Source: Streptomyces sp. TN58 (lineage in GTDB: Bacteria; Actinomycetota; Actinomycetes; Streptomycetales; Streptomycetaceae). Taken from it: 64,000 bases of DNA. Numbering within the stretch: position 1 is the stretch's first letter; every line of letters begins with the position of its first letter. The stretch spans positions 806,001 through 870,000 of the forward strand of contig NZ_CP018870.1 of NCBI RefSeq assembly GCF_001941845.1, read 5' to 3'. Shown here piece after piece: positions 17,469 to 26,240 of this stretch. The notes below the pieces were generated by a model. The model saw only the letters and a list, made by a program, of their open reading frames with translations. It did no database searches and had not been told where the DNA came from. Made by a program: the position numbers and the translations under genes.

Positions 17469-18431
17469 TCAGCCCTTGCGCGCCTTGATCTCGTCGGTCA
17501 GCTGGGGGACGACCGTGAAGAGGTCGCCGACCACGCCGTAGTCGACGAGGTCGAAGATCGGGGCCTCGGCGTCCTTGTTGATGGCCACGATGGTCTTCGA
17601 GGTCTGCATGCCGGCCCGGTGCTGGATCGCGCCCGAGATGCCGGAGGCGATGTAGAGCTGCGGGGAGACCGACTTGCCGGTCTGACCGACCTGGTTGGTG
17701 TGCGGGTACCAGCCGGCGTCGACGGCGGCGCGGGAGGCGCCGACGGCCGCGCCGAGGGAGTCCGCGAGGGCCTCGATGATGCCGAAGTTCTCGGCACCGT
17801 TGACGCCGCGGCCGCCGGAGACCACGATCGCGGCCTCGGTCAGCTCGGGACGGCCGGTGGACTCGCGCGGGGTGCGGCCGGTGACCTTGGTGCCGGTCGC
17901 CAGGGCGCCGAAGGTGACCGCGAGGGCCTCGACGGCGCCGGCGGCCGGAGCGGCCTCGACCGGGGCCGAGTTCGGCTTGACGGTGATGACCGGGGTGCCC
18001 TTGGAGACGCGGGACTTGGTGGTGAAGGACGCGGCGAAGGCGGACTGCGTCGCGACCGGACCCTCGTCACCGGCCTCCAGGTCGACGGCGTCGGTGATGA
18101 TGCCGGAGCCGATGCGGACGGCGAGGCGCGCGGCGATCTCCTTGCCCTCGGCGGAGGACGGGACGAGCACGGCCGCCGGGGAGACGGCGTCGTACGCGGC
18201 CTGCAGCGCGTCCACCTTCGGTACGACGAGGTACTCGGCGAACTCGGGGGCGTCGGCGGTGAGGACCTTGACCGCGCCGTGCTCGGCGAGCACCGCGGCG
18301 GTGGCGTCGGCACCGGCGCCGAGGGCGACGGCGACGGGCTCGCCGATGCGGCGGGCCAGCGTCAGCAGCTCAAGGGTGGGCTTGCGGACGGCACCGTCCA
18401 CGTGGTCGACGTAGACGAGAACTTCAGCCAT
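17469..18431 (-). CDS. etfA: Electron transfer flavoprotein alpha subunit
   Basis: At 320 residues this is the normal length for EtfA. The N-terminal domain starts [20 protein letters not shown]. The C-terminal FAD domain shows the family signature [20 protein letters not shown] and the FAD-contacting block [30 protein letters not shown] and [13 protein letters not shown]. EtfA pairs with EtfB to carry electrons from acyl-CoA and other dehydrogenases to the membrane ETF-quinone oxidoreductase. It is the second gene of the etfB-etfA operon, 60 bases after etfB, and ends before a clear terminator hairpin. Confidence 0.96.
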   Translation of the reverse strand: MAEVLVYVDHVDGAVRKPTLELLTLARRIGEPVAVALGAGADATAAVLAEHGAVKVLTADAPEFAEYLVVPKVDALQAAYDAVSPAAVLVPSSAEGKEIAARLAVRIGSGIITDAVDLEAGDEGPVATQSAFAASFTTKSRVSKGTPVITVKPNSAPVEAAPAAGAVEALAVTFGALATGTKVTGRTPRESTGRPELTEAAIVVSGGRGVNGAENFGIIEALADSLGAAVGASRAAVDAGWYPHTNQVGQTGKSVSPQLYIASGISGAIQHRAGMQTSKTIVAINKDAEAPIFDLVDYGVVGDLFTVVPQLTDEIKARKG

Positions 18432-18491
18432 GGGACTGCTCTCCTGCTATTGCGAAGTGTCTGGGGGCTTTGAGGGGGATGGCCGAAGCTC

Positions 18492-19277
18492 TTAGATGAA
18501 CTTCTGGCCGGCCAGGAACTCGGCCAGCTGCTTGCCGCCCTCGCCCTCGTCCTTGACGATCGTGCCGGCGGTGCGCGCCGGGCGCTGCGCCGCGGAGTCC
18601 ACCGCGGTCCAGGAGCCTTCCAGGCCGACCTCGTCGGCCTCGATCTCCAGGTCTTCGAGGTCCCAGGACTCGACCGGCTTCTTCTTCGCGGCCATGATGC
18701 CCTTGAAGGAGGGGTAGCGGGCCTCGCCCGACTGGTCCGTCACCGAGACGAGCGCGGGGAGGGAGGCCTCCAGCTGCTCGCTCGCGGTGTCGCCGTCGCG
18801 GCGGCCGGTGACGGTGCCGTCCTCGACCTTGACCTCGGAGAGCAGGGTGACCTGCGGGACGCCCAGGCGCTCGGCCAGGATCGCCGGGAGGACGCCCATG
18901 GTGCCGTCGGTGGACGCCATGCCCGTGATGACCAGGTCGTAGCCGGCCTTCTCGATGGCCTTGGCGAGCACCAGGGAGGTGCCCATGACGTCCGTGCCGT
19001 GGAGGTCGTCGTCCTCGACGTGGATGGCCTTGTCGGCGCCCATCGACAGCGCCTTGCGCAACGCGTCCTTGGCGTCCTCGGGGCCGACCGTCAGGACGGT
19101 GATCTCGGCGTCGTCGGCCTCGTCGGCGATCTGCAGCGCCTGCTCGACGGCGTACTCGTCGAGCTCCGACAGCAGGCCGTCGACGTCGTCACGGTTGACG
19201 GTCAAGTCCTCGGTGAACTGCCGGTCGCCAGTGGCGTCGGGCACGTACTTCACACAGACAACGATCCTCAGGCTCAC
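18492..19277 (-). CDS. etfB: Electron transfer flavoprotein beta subunit
   Basis: The 261-residue EtfB begins LRIVVCVKYVPD and has the characteristic LSELDEYAVEQAL, AMP-binding region and DLVITGMASTDGTMGVLPAIL, followed by VTDQSGEARYPSFKGIMAAKKK, the recognition-loop region around ARYPSFKGIMAAKKK that docks dehydrogenase partners. It forms a heterodimer with EtfA downstream. GTG 19277 is preceded by TAGGAGAG. About 40-60 bases further upstream the minus strand has CTGACA and CATAAG 18 bases apart, a plausible promoter for the operon. Confidence 0.96.
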   Translation of the reverse strand: MSLRIVVCVKYVPDATGDRQFTEDLTVNRDDVDGLLSELDEYAVEQALQIADEADDAEITVLTVGPEDAKDALRKALSMGADKAIHVEDDDLHGTDVMGTSLVLAKAIEKAGYDLVITGMASTDGTMGVLPAILAERLGVPQVTLLSEVKVEDGTVTGRRDGDTASEQLEASLPALVSVTDQSGEARYPSFKGIMAAKKKPVESWDLEDLEIEADEVGLEGSWTAVDSAAQRPARTAGTIVKDEGEGGKQLAEFLAGQKFI

Positions 19278-19477
19278 GCCGGCTCTCCTACCGCATCGTC
19301 TTTTCGTGTACCGCCTTATGCAGGCAGCATAGGCGCCTTGTCAGGCGGATCCCGATCGGGGCGGCCCGCGCCCCGAAGGGAATGTTACTCGTCAGTACAC
19401 CGTGGGTCCCGCCAAGTGGCAAGGTCGGCGAACTGTGATCTGCCCAACGCCGCCCGACCCGCCCCAGCAGGGACGAT

Positions 19478-20026
19478 TCAGTCGCGCAGCGCGTTGAAGC
19501 GCCCCTGGTGGTACAGCAGCGGACGGCCTTCTCCGGCCGGGTCCCCCACCACCGCCTGAGCGATGATCACACGGTGTTCACCGGCGGGCACCCTCGCCAC
19601 CACCCGGCAGACCAGCCACGCCAGCACGCCGTCGAGCACCGGGACCCCGTGCGGGCCGGGGGCCCAGCCGGTGGCCGGCCCGAACCGGTCGGCTCCGCTC
19701 CGAGCGAACAGGCCCGCCAGCTCCCGCTGGTGCTCGCCGAGTATGTGGACGCCGAGGTGGTCGCTGTCGCGCACCGCGGGCCAGCTGGAGGCCCCGGTGC
19801 CGATCGTGAACGAGAGCAGCGGCGGGTCGGCGGAGACGGAGTTGAGCGAGGTGGCGGTGAAACCCACCGGCCGTCCGCCGTCCTGGGAGGTGATCACGGC
19901 GACGCCTGCGGCGTGCTGCCGGAAGACGGAACGCAGGAGGTCGGGCGAGCCGGGACGGCCGGCGCCGGGGAGAGCGGAGAGAGGGGAAGCGGCCGTCGGG
20001 ACCGTCGGGACCGTCGGAGCACTCAT
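19478..20026 (-). CDS. Flavin reductase-domain protein
   Basis: A 182-residue flavin:NAD(P)H reductase of the HpaC/DIM6 family. After a Pro/Thr-rich start, RSVFRQHAAGVAVITSQDGGRP and GFTATSLNSVSADPPLLSF supply the FMN-binding strand and loop, and the C-terminal RVVARVPAGEHRVII block closes the split barrel. Such proteins give reduced flavin to two-component monooxygenases. No partner monooxygenase lies beside it. ATG 20026 was chosen over 20074 because the extra residues are not conserved. 200 bases separate it from etfB. Confidence 0.83.
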   Translation of the reverse strand: MSAPTVPTVPTAASPLSALPGAGRPGSPDLLRSVFRQHAAGVAVITSQDGGRPVGFTATSLNSVSADPPLLSFTIGTGASSWPAVRDSDHLGVHILGEHQRELAGLFARSGADRFGPATGWAPGPHGVPVLDGVLAWLVCRVVARVPAGEHRVIIAQAVVGDPAGEGRPLLYHQGRFNALRD

Positions 20027-20311
20027 CAGGGTTCTGCCTTCTGCCGCGCGGCGCGCGGACACAGTCGGGATCACGGGCGGGTCGTTCAGTGATCCTGACA
20101 GCGCGCGCTCGCGTGGCGGACGAGGTCCACATGAGGCCGTCCGTGGAGCAGGAGTTCATACCGCATACGGTCAGCCTGGCGATCTCCCGTGGACGCAGTC
20201 AAGCCGGATCGGGCAGATGTCAGGCGCGTCACGCGGTGTGCGGGGCGCGTGCACCGGCGCGCCCGGGCCCCCGGTCGGGGCCCTGCGCCGACCGCACCGG
20301 CCGCTGCCGTG

Positions 20312-20755
20312 TCACACGGCGGCGCCCAGGGCGGCGATCACGTCGGCCTTGCGCGGCATGCCGGCCGCCCGCCGCACGATCCGGCCCGCGCGGTCCAGTA
20401 CGAGCACGGTCGGGGTCTTCTCGATCCCCAGGGCCCGCACCAGGTCGAGCCGGTCCTCGGCGTCGATCTCGATGTGCGCGACTCCGTCGACCATGGCCGC
20501 GACCTCGGCCAGGATCCGCCGCGTGGCCCGGCAGGGCTGGCAGAAGGCGCTGGAGAACTGCACCAGGGTGGCCCGGCGGCCCGGCTCCGCACCCAGCTCC
20601 GCGGCACCCAGGAGCCCCGGCCCCCCGAAGGCCGGGCTGCCGGACCGGCCGTCGCCGCGGTCGCCGCGGTCGTCGCGGTCGTCGTAGTCGTCCCGGTCGT
20701 CGCGGCGGTCGACCCGTCCGTGTTGCTGCCCGCTCACCGGCACTCCCGTCACCAC
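20312..20755 (-). CDS. Thioredoxin-fold protein with Asp/Arg-rich N-terminus
   Basis: This 147-residue protein has a thioredoxin fold in residues 55-147: ATLVQFSSAFCQPCRATRRIL carries the CxxC redox pair at Cys 72 and Cys 75, and KTPTVLVLD supplies the cis-Pro loop. The odd part is residues 14-36, a run made almost only of Asp, Arg and Gly (for example DRRDDRDDYDDRDDRGDRGD). Related streptomycete thioredoxins usually have a membrane helix there, as far as I recall. The tract comes from a GTCGTCGCG-type microsatellite at about 20649-20711. It is probably cytoplasmic here. Confidence 0.75.
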   Translation of the reverse strand: MVTGVPVSGQQHGRVDRRDDRDDYDDRDDRGDRGDGRSGSPAFGGPGLLGAAELGAEPGRRATLVQFSSAFCQPCRATRRILAEVAAMVDGVAHIEIDAEDRLDLVRALGIEKTPTVLVLDRAGRIVRRAAGMPRKADVIAALGAAV

Positions 20756-20972
20756 CGCGGCCTTCGTGTACGCACATGATCGTCGTACGCTCGTACGTGG
20801 ATGGACACCCGGTGGGCCCCGGGCATTCCCGGCGTGACGAGAATCTCCCCGGGCACGGGCGTCTGGACTGGCCAGCGGCCCGCGTTTGGGGCACCATCCC
20901 CAAGGGTCGCGTACCTACGCTTCCGTAACTTCCGGCCGGGAGCACCTCCCCAGGCAGAAAGCGGGTCTCCCG

Positions 20973-21695
20973 ATGGCTGAGTTCGTCTACCCTCCGGTGA
21001 TCGGCGCCGCGCACGGGCTGTTCCGCGCGCTCGACATCCGCATCGACATGAAGGGCACCGAGAACATCCCGCGCAAGGGCGGCGCTGTCCTGGTGTCGAA
21101 CCACATCGGCTACCTCGACTTCATCTTCGCCGGCCTGACGGCGCGGCCGCAGAAGCGCCTGGTGCGCTTCATGGCGAAGGAGTCGGTGTTCCGGCACAAG
21201 GTGTCCGGCCCGCTGATGCGCGCGATGAAGCACATCCCGGTGGACCGCAAGCAGGGCGAGACCGCCTACCAGCACGCGCTGGAGTCGCTGCGCTCCGGTG
21301 AGATCATCGGGGTGTTCCCCGAGGCGACGATCTCCCAGTCCTTCACGCTGAAGAGCTTCAAGTCGGGTGCGGCCCGGATGGCGCAGGAGGCCGGGGTCCC
21401 GCTGATCCCCGTGGCGCTGTGGGGCACGCAGCGGCTGTGGACCAAGGGCCGTCCCAAGAACCTCAAGCGCAGCCACATCCCGGTGACGATGCGGGTGGGC
21501 GAGCCGATCGAGGCGCCCACCGACCAGTACGCCGGGGCGATCACGCGCCGGCTGCGCGAGCGCGTGCAGGAGCTGCTGGACGTGGCCCAGCGCGCCTACC
21601 CGGAGAAGCCGCGGGGCACCGAGGACTCCTGGTGGCTGCCGGCCCACCTCGGCGGCACGGCGCCTACGGCGGCCCAGGTGCGCGAGGCGGGCTGA
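20973..21695 (+). CDS. 1-acyl-sn-glycerol-3-phosphate acyltransferase (PlsC family)
   Basis: The 240-residue acyltransferase has the LPLAT blocks: VSNHIGYLDFI (the catalytic HX4D), FMAKESVFRHKVSG, and VFPEATISQSFTLKSF in place of the usual EGTRS, with later PLIPVALWGTQR. It should acylate lysophosphatidate or a related lipid at the membrane. The conserved domain starts right after ATG 20973, although the ribosome site is weak. A 217-base gap lies between it and the divergent thioredoxin gene; the gap contains TCGTACGCTCGTACG, a short repeat of unknown meaning. Confidence 0.88.
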   Translation: MAEFVYPPVIGAAHGLFRALDIRIDMKGTENIPRKGGAVLVSNHIGYLDFIFAGLTARPQKRLVRFMAKESVFRHKVSGPLMRAMKHIPVDRKQGETAYQHALESLRSGEIIGVFPEATISQSFTLKSFKSGAARMAQEAGVPLIPVALWGTQRLWTKGRPKNLKRSHIPVTMRVGEPIEAPTDQYAGAITRRLRERVQELLDVAQRAYPEKPRGTEDSWWLPAHLGGTAPTAAQVREAG

Positions 21696-21746
21696 TCCCC
21701 TCCCCCGGGCGACGCGGCTGCCCGCGCGAGGCGGCGTGGCTTCGGC

Positions 21747-22160
21747 TCAGGCCGGGTGGGTCCGGCCGTCCTTCTTGCCGGGAGGCCCGCACGGGGCGGT
21801 GACGCACTGCCACGTCGGCTCCTTCGGGTGGTGCCCGCCGTCGTTCGAGCCGCCCGTGCCGGGAGGCCCGCACGGAGCGGTGACGCACTGCCACGTCGGC
21901 TCCTTCGGGTGGTGCCGGCCGTCGTTCGGGGCGCCCTTGCCCGGACGCTTCTTGCCCCACGAGCCGTCCTTCTTCCACGAGCCGTCCTTCTTCGAGGTGC
22001 CGTGGCTCTTCCCGCCCGGCCCGCCGTGGTCCGCCACGACGGCGTGCGGGGCCGACGCGGGGGCGGCGAACGCGGTCGTGGGGACCAGCACGGCTCCGGC
22101 GGCCATGGCGGTCGTGGCCGCGAAGAGGGCCAGGCGTCGCGTGCGAACGGTGTGGGTCAT
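21747..22160 (-). CDS. Small secreted protein with duplicated CVTAPC motif
   Basis: A 137-residue protein with a clear signal peptide (LALFAATTAMAAGAVLVPTTAFA). The mature part has a Lys/Gly/Ser segment (KKDGSWKKDGSWGKK) and then two copies of a 27-residue repeat containing HHPKEPTWQCVTAPCGPPG, so each copy has two Cys four residues apart. The DNA repeat period is 81 bp (21781 and 21862). ATG 22160 follows GGAGGAGAACC. No known family. The paired Cys and basic Trp-containing segments suggest a cell-wall or metal/surface-binding role, which is a guess. Confidence 0.68.
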   Translation of the reverse strand: MTHTVRTRRLALFAATTAMAAGAVLVPTTAFAAPASAPHAVVADHGGPGGKSHGTSKKDGSWKKDGSWGKKRPGKGAPNDGRHHPKEPTWQCVTAPCGPPGTGGSNDGGHHPKEPTWQCVTAPCGPPGKKDGRTHPA

Positions 22161-22299
22161 GGCGGTTCTCCTCCGACGAGAGAGCGGAACGGACATCTCC
22201 AGTACGCCCCGACCCGGACCGCCGGTCACGCCCCTGCATCTCGTGGCTTGACAGCCACCGCACCGCGCCTGGCGGCGCGTTCCCGACCGCGGACGGGCC

Positions 22300-22911
22300 T
22301 CAGAGGGCGGTGGGGAGTCTGCGCCACAGCTCCTCGCGGTCGGCGGACTCCCGCAGGGCCGTGAGCACGGCCGGGTGCGGGGCGGCGTACAGCTCGGGGT
22401 GATCGATCTCGCCGAGCTCCGGGCGGACGTTGAAGGCCAGGCGTTCCTCTTCGAGATCGAACCGGGCGTCGATGCCGGGCTTGTTGCCGCGCGGGTCGAG
22501 CCGGCTCCACCGGTCCCCGCCGGGCAGGCGCAGGGCGGTCAGCCCGTGGACGAGGGGGTTCGAGCCGTCGTCGTCGGCGAGGCGCTGGTAGCACAGCCCG
22601 GCCGGGATCCCCTGGGCGCGCAGCAGGGCGACCAGGGCGTGGGATTTGGCGTGGCAGATGCCGTTGCGCGTGGCCAGTACGTCGGAGGCTCGCCAGGCGA
22701 CCCTCGGGTCCCCCGAGTCGGCCGAGTGCGGGATGGTGTCGCGAACGTACTCGAAGGCAGCCTCGGCGTATGAGTATGCATCGCCGGTGGTGGACCAGAG
22801 GGCTTCCGCTGTGTCCAGCACGAGGGGATGCCAGTGGTCTATGGCCTCATCTGATGCCAGGTACGCGAAGATGTCGGGGCTTTGCCGGATCAGCTGCATG
22901 GCCGGGAGCAT
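22300..22911 (-). CDS. Transglutaminase-like cysteine protease-fold protein
   Basis: This 203-residue protein has the transglutaminase core: Cys in RNGICHAKSHALVALLRAQGIP, His in PLVHGLTAL and Asp in SRLDPRGN, giving the expected Cys-His-Asp triad in order. There is no signal peptide, so it is probably cytoplasmic. Members of this stand-alone group are poorly characterised and may act as peptidases or amidases. ATG 22911 lies within the palindrome GCATACGTATGC, with G6 about ten bases upstream. ATG 22899 would put the palindrome wholly upstream. Control by a repressor at the start is likely. Confidence 0.8.
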   Translation of the reverse strand: MLPAMQLIRQSPDIFAYLASDEAIDHWHPLVLDTAEALWSTTGDAYSYAEAAFEYVRDTIPHSADSGDPRVAWRASDVLATRNGICHAKSHALVALLRAQGIPAGLCYQRLADDDGSNPLVHGLTALRLPGGDRWSRLDPRGNKPGIDARFDLEEERLAFNVRPELGEIDHPELYAAPHPAVLTALRESADREELWRRLPTAL

Positions 22912-22919
22912 ACGTATGC
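22908..22919. promoter_or_regulatory. Palindrome GCATACGTATGC at the gene start
   Basis: A perfect 12-base palindrome overlapping the ATG of the transglutaminase-like gene. A near copy (GCATACCTATGC) lies at 22955-22966, 47 bases upstream. Two equal sites spanning the AT-rich upstream region suggest a repressor operator pair. Confidence 0.5.
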
Positions 22920-22954
22920 CACCCCCCCGATAATCAATAGATTTACGAGAGGCG

Positions 22955-22966
22955 GCATACCTATGC
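22955..22966. promoter_or_regulatory. Second palindrome, GCATACCTATGC
   Basis: Differs from the 22908 palindrome at one base. The DNA between them (AATCAATAGATTTACG) is unusually AT-rich for this genome and is the likely promoter of the minus-strand gene. The regulator is unknown. Confidence 0.45.
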
Positions 22967-22987
22967 AGATAAATGGAGGTCGAGGCC

Positions 22988-24049
22988 TTAGCGGGCCAGC
23001 TCCTCCTTGAGGGCCTGGAGGAAGCCGTCGACGTCCTCCTCCTGGGTGTCGAAGCCGCACATCCAGCGGACGTCGCCCGCGGCCTCGTCCCAGAAGTAGA
23101 AGCGGTAGCGCTTCTGCAGGCGGCGCGACACCTCGTGCGGCAGCCGGGCGAACACCGCGTTCGCCTGGACCGGGTAGAGGATCTCCACGCCGTCGGTCTC
23201 GCGGACCCCGGCGGCGAGCCGCCGCGCCATCTCGTTGGCGTGGCGGGCGTTGCGCAGCCACAGGTCCTTGGCCAGCAGCGCTTCGAGCTGCACCGACACG
23301 AAGCGCATCTTCGACGCGAGCTGCATCGACATCTTGCGGATGTGCTTCATCTGCCGGGCCGCGTCCGGGTTGAGCACGACGATGGCCTCGCCGAACATCA
23401 TCCCGTTCTTGGTGCCGCCGTAGGACAGCACGTCGACGCCGACCGTGTTGGTGAAGGTGCGCATCGGCACGTCGAGCGAGGCCGCGGCGTTGGCTATCCG
23501 GGCGCCGTCGAGGTGGACCTTCATCCCGAGCCCGTGGGCGTGGTCGCAGATGGCCTTGATCTCGTCCGGCGTGTAGACCGTGCCCAGTTCGGTGTTCTGG
23601 GTGATCGAGACAACCTGCGGCATGGCGCGGTGCTCGTCCTCGAAGCCCCAGGCCTCCTGGTCGATCAGCTCGGGTGTGAGCTTGCCGTCCGGGGTGGGCA
23701 CGGCCAGCAGCTTGAGCCCGGCCATCCGCTCCGGCGCGCCGCCCTCGTCCACGTTGATGTGGGCGCTCTTGGCGCAGATCACGGCGCCCCAGCGGTCGGT
23801 CATCGCCTGGAGGGCGGTGACGTTCGCGCCGGTGCCGTTGAAGACCGGGAAGGCCTCCGCGTACGGTCCGAAGTGGCTGCGGATGATCTTCTGCAGGTGC
23901 TCGGTGTACTCGTCCTCGCCGTAGGAGATCTGGTGACCTCCGTTGGCGAGGGCGAGGGCCTCCAGGATCTCCGGATGGACCCCCGCGTAGTTGTCGCTGG
24001 CGAAGCCGCGCACTGCCGGGTCGTGGTGCCGGCGGGCATCGGTCTTCAC
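22988..24049 (-). CDS. Low-specificity L-threonine aldolase (PLP lyase)
   Basis: A 353-residue fold-type I PLP enzyme of the threonine aldolase family. Visible are FASDNYAGVHPEILEAL, the GTGANVTAL phosphate loop, the HLDGARIANAAASL block with the PLP-pairing Asp, and SYGGTKNGMMFGEA containing the Schiff-base Lys. It should cleave L-threonine or another beta-hydroxy amino acid to glycine plus an aldehyde. GTG 24049 overlaps the stop of the upstream SDR by 4 bases (GTGA), a sign of translational coupling; GTG 24067 is possible. Last gene of the DUF6421-SDR-aldolase operon. Confidence 0.88.
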   Translation of the reverse strand: MKTDARRHHDPAVRGFASDNYAGVHPEILEALALANGGHQISYGEDEYTEHLQKIIRSHFGPYAEAFPVFNGTGANVTALQAMTDRWGAVICAKSAHINVDEGGAPERMAGLKLLAVPTPDGKLTPELIDQEAWGFEDEHRAMPQVVSITQNTELGTVYTPDEIKAICDHAHGLGMKVHLDGARIANAAASLDVPMRTFTNTVGVDVLSYGGTKNGMMFGEAIVVLNPDAARQMKHIRKMSMQLASKMRFVSVQLEALLAKDLWLRNARHANEMARRLAAGVRETDGVEILYPVQANAVFARLPHEVSRRLQKRYRFYFWDEAAGDVRWMCGFDTQEEDVDGFLQALKEELAR

Positions 24050-24807
24050 GGTTGCGGAGTGAGCCACAGACGCTGTCCGTTCACATCGATGGCGGGCTGC
24101 TCCCACACGCCGGCGATGGCCTCGGCCAGCTCCTTCACGTCGGTGAAGCCCGCGAACTTCGCATTGGGACGCTCGGCGCGCATCGCGTCGTGCACCAGTG
24201 CCTTGATGACCAGGATCGCAGCTGCCGCGCCGGGGCCCCCGTCACCCCCCGCCTTGCGGAAGGAGTCCGCCATGGCGAGCGTCCAGGCCTCGGCGGCCGC
24301 CTTGCCCGCGTTGTAGGCGGCGTTGTTGGCGACCGGCTTGTGCGCGCCGGACTGGCTCACCAGGACGTAGCGCCCGCGCTCACTGCGCAGCAGCCCGTCG
24401 TGGAAGGCCAGCGAGGTGTGCTGGACGGTGCGGATGAGGAGCTTCTCCAGGAAGGCCCAGTCGGCGAGGTCGACGTCGGTGAACGTCTTGCTGCCGCGCC
24501 AGCCGCCGACGAGGTGGACCAGTCCGTCGACCCGTCCGAACTCCTTCTCGGTCTGCTCGGCCCAGGCCTTGGTGGCCTCCAGGTCGAGCAGGTCCACGGT
24601 GTCACCGGTGATGGTGGCGCCGCCGTGGGCGTAGCGGGCGGCGTCCACGGCCTCCGCGAGGCGCGCCGGATCGGCGTCGGACGCGACGACCACCGCTCCT
24701 TCCTCGGCGAGGCGGAGCAGCGCGGCGCGGCCGGCGGGCCCGCCGGCCCCGGCCACCGCCACCACCGCTCCTTGCAGCTTTCCGTTGCCGTTCCCGGAGC
24801 CGTTCAT
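24046..24807 (-). CDS. SDR-family NAD(P)-dependent oxidoreductase
   Basis: This 253-residue short-chain dehydrogenase has the cofactor loop VAGAGGPAGRAALLRL (a GxxGxG variant), the DLLDLEATKAW adenine site, VHLVGGW in place of NNAG, and the catalytic pair VSQSG...YNAGKAAAE (Ser, Tyr-x3-Lys). ATG 24807 has AGGAGGCTGC upstream. It follows the DUF6421 gene with a 26-base gap and overlaps the threonine aldolase, so all three are co-transcribed and probably act in one pathway on an amino-acid-derived hydroxyl or carbonyl group. Substrate unknown. Confidence 0.86.
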   Translation of the reverse strand: MNGSGNGNGKLQGAVVAVAGAGGPAGRAALLRLAEEGAVVVASDADPARLAEAVDAARYAHGGATITGDTVDLLDLEATKAWAEQTEKEFGRVDGLVHLVGGWRGSKTFTDVDLADWAFLEKLLIRTVQHTSLAFHDGLLRSERGRYVLVSQSGAHKPVANNAAYNAGKAAAEAWTLAMADSFRKAGGDGGPGAAAAILVIKALVHDAMRAERPNAKFAGFTDVKELAEAIAGVWEQPAIDVNGQRLWLTPQP

Positions 24808-24833
24808 CTGTGCAGCCTCCTGTGGGCGAGTGC

Positions 24834-26240
24834 TCACGCGGCGACTCGCTCGGCCTGCTCCGCGTTCTGGGCGGTGATGCCCTTGGTTGCCGCGATCGTG
24901 CTCTTGAGCTTCTTGGCGAGCGCCTCAAAGAACATGCTGAGCGGAAACTCGTCCGGAAGCACGTCGTCGACGAGCTTGCGCGGCGGCTGCGTCAGGTCGA
25001 GGGCGTCGGCGCCCTTGGCCCACTTGGAACCGGGGTGCGGTGCGAGGTAGGTGGAGACCAGCTCGTAGGCCTTGAACCAGTGGACCAGCTTCGGGCGGTC
25101 GATGCCGGCCCGGTAGAGGTCCTCGATCTCGGCGCAGAGCTGGTTGGTGACCTGCGGGGCACGCATCCAGTCGATCTTCAGCTTGTTGTCCGTCCAGCGC
25201 ACGACGTCGTGCTTGTGGAGGTAGGCGAAGAGCAGCTGGCCGCCGAGACCGTCGTAGTTGCGGTTGCGGTCGCCGGAGACGGGGAAGCGGAACATCCGGT
25301 CGAATAGGACGGCGTACTGCACGTCACGGCCGTGCTCGTTGCCCTCGGACTCCAGCTTCACGGCCTCCTTGAAGGCGGTGAGGTCGCAGCGCAGCTCCTC
25401 CAGGCCGTACATCCAGAACGGCTGGCGCTGCTTGATCATGAAGGGGTCGAACGGCAGGTCGCCGTGGCTGTGGGTGCGGTCGTGGACCATGTCCCACAGG
25501 ACGAAGGCCTTCTCGCAGCGCTCCTGGTCGTCGACCATGCGCGCGATGTCCTCGGGCAGGTCGATGCCGAGGATGTCCACGGCGGCCGCGGTCACCTTGC
25601 GGTAGCGGGCGGCCTCGCGGTCGCAGAAGATGCCGCCCCAGGTGAAGCGCTCGGGGGCCTCGCGCACGGCGATGGTCTCGGGGAACAGCACGGCGGAGTG
25701 CGTGTCGTAGCCCGGGGTGAAGTCCTCGAAGGTGATGCCGAGGAAGAGCGGGTTGTCGTAGCGGGTGCGCTCCAGCTCGGCGAGCCACTCGGGCCACACC
25801 ATCTTCAGCACGACGGCTTCGAGGTTGCGGTCCAGGTTGCCGTTCTGCGTGTACATCGGGAAGACGACGAGGTGCTGCAGGCCGTCGGCACGCTCGGCGG
25901 CCGGGTGGAAGGCCATGAGGGAGTCGAGGAAGTCCGGCACGCGGAAGTCGTCGGCGGCCCACTTGCGCAGGTCGGCGATGAGGGCCTGGTGGTACGCGGC
26001 GGCGTGCGGGAGCAGCGGGGACAGCGTCTCGACGGCGCCGATCACGCGCTCGACCGCGGCGAGGACGGTGGCGCGGGCGTGCTCGCCCTCGGCCTCGAAG
26101 TCGATGGAACCGTCGGCCGCCTGCCAGGGGCGGATCTCCTCCACGGCGGCCTTGAGCTCGGGCCACGCAGGGTGGTCTACCACCCGCGCCCCAGCGGATA
26201 TCACGGCACCGCCGACGCCCGGCACAAGAGTTTCCGTCAT
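24834..26240 (-). CDS. DUF6421 family protein
   Basis: A 468-residue soluble protein with no signal peptide or membrane segment. It matches the actinobacterial DUF6421 family (my recollection of the family rather than a search) and contains blocks such as FPMYTQNGNLDRNLEAV, FLGITFEDFTPGYDTHSAV, and LWDMVHDRTHSHGDLPFDPF. That last block is rich in His/Asp and could bind a metal. No enzyme activity is known to me. ATG 26240 follows GGAGGAAGTGAC. It heads the operon with the SDR and threonine aldolase, a pairing that suggests a shared, uncharacterised metabolic step. Confidence 0.75.
   Translation of the reverse strand: MTETLVPGVGGAVISAGARVVDHPAWPELKAAVEEIRPWQAADGSIDFEAEGEHARATVLAAVERVIGAVETLSPLLPHAAAYHQALIADLRKWAADDFRVPDFLDSLMAFHPAAERADGLQHLVVFPMYTQNGNLDRNLEAVVLKMVWPEWLAELERTRYDNPLFLGITFEDFTPGYDTHSAVLFPETIAVREAPERFTWGGIFCDREAARYRKVTAAAVDILGIDLPEDIARMVDDQERCEKAFVLWDMVHDRTHSHGDLPFDPFMIKQRQPFWMYGLEELRCDLTAFKEAVKLESEGNEHGRDVQYAVLFDRMFRFPVSGDRNRNYDGLGGQLLFAYLHKHDVVRWTDNKLKIDWMRAPQVTNQLCAEIEDLYRAGIDRPKLVHWFKAYELVSTYLAPHPGSKWAKGADALDLTQPPRKLVDDVLPDEFPLSMFFEALAKKLKSTIAATKGITAQNAEQAERVAA

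Noticed and set aside
20756..20972. Operator based on GTACGCTCGTACG
   Set aside because: The repeat is short and GTAC-rich words are frequent in this sequence; no symmetric second copy.
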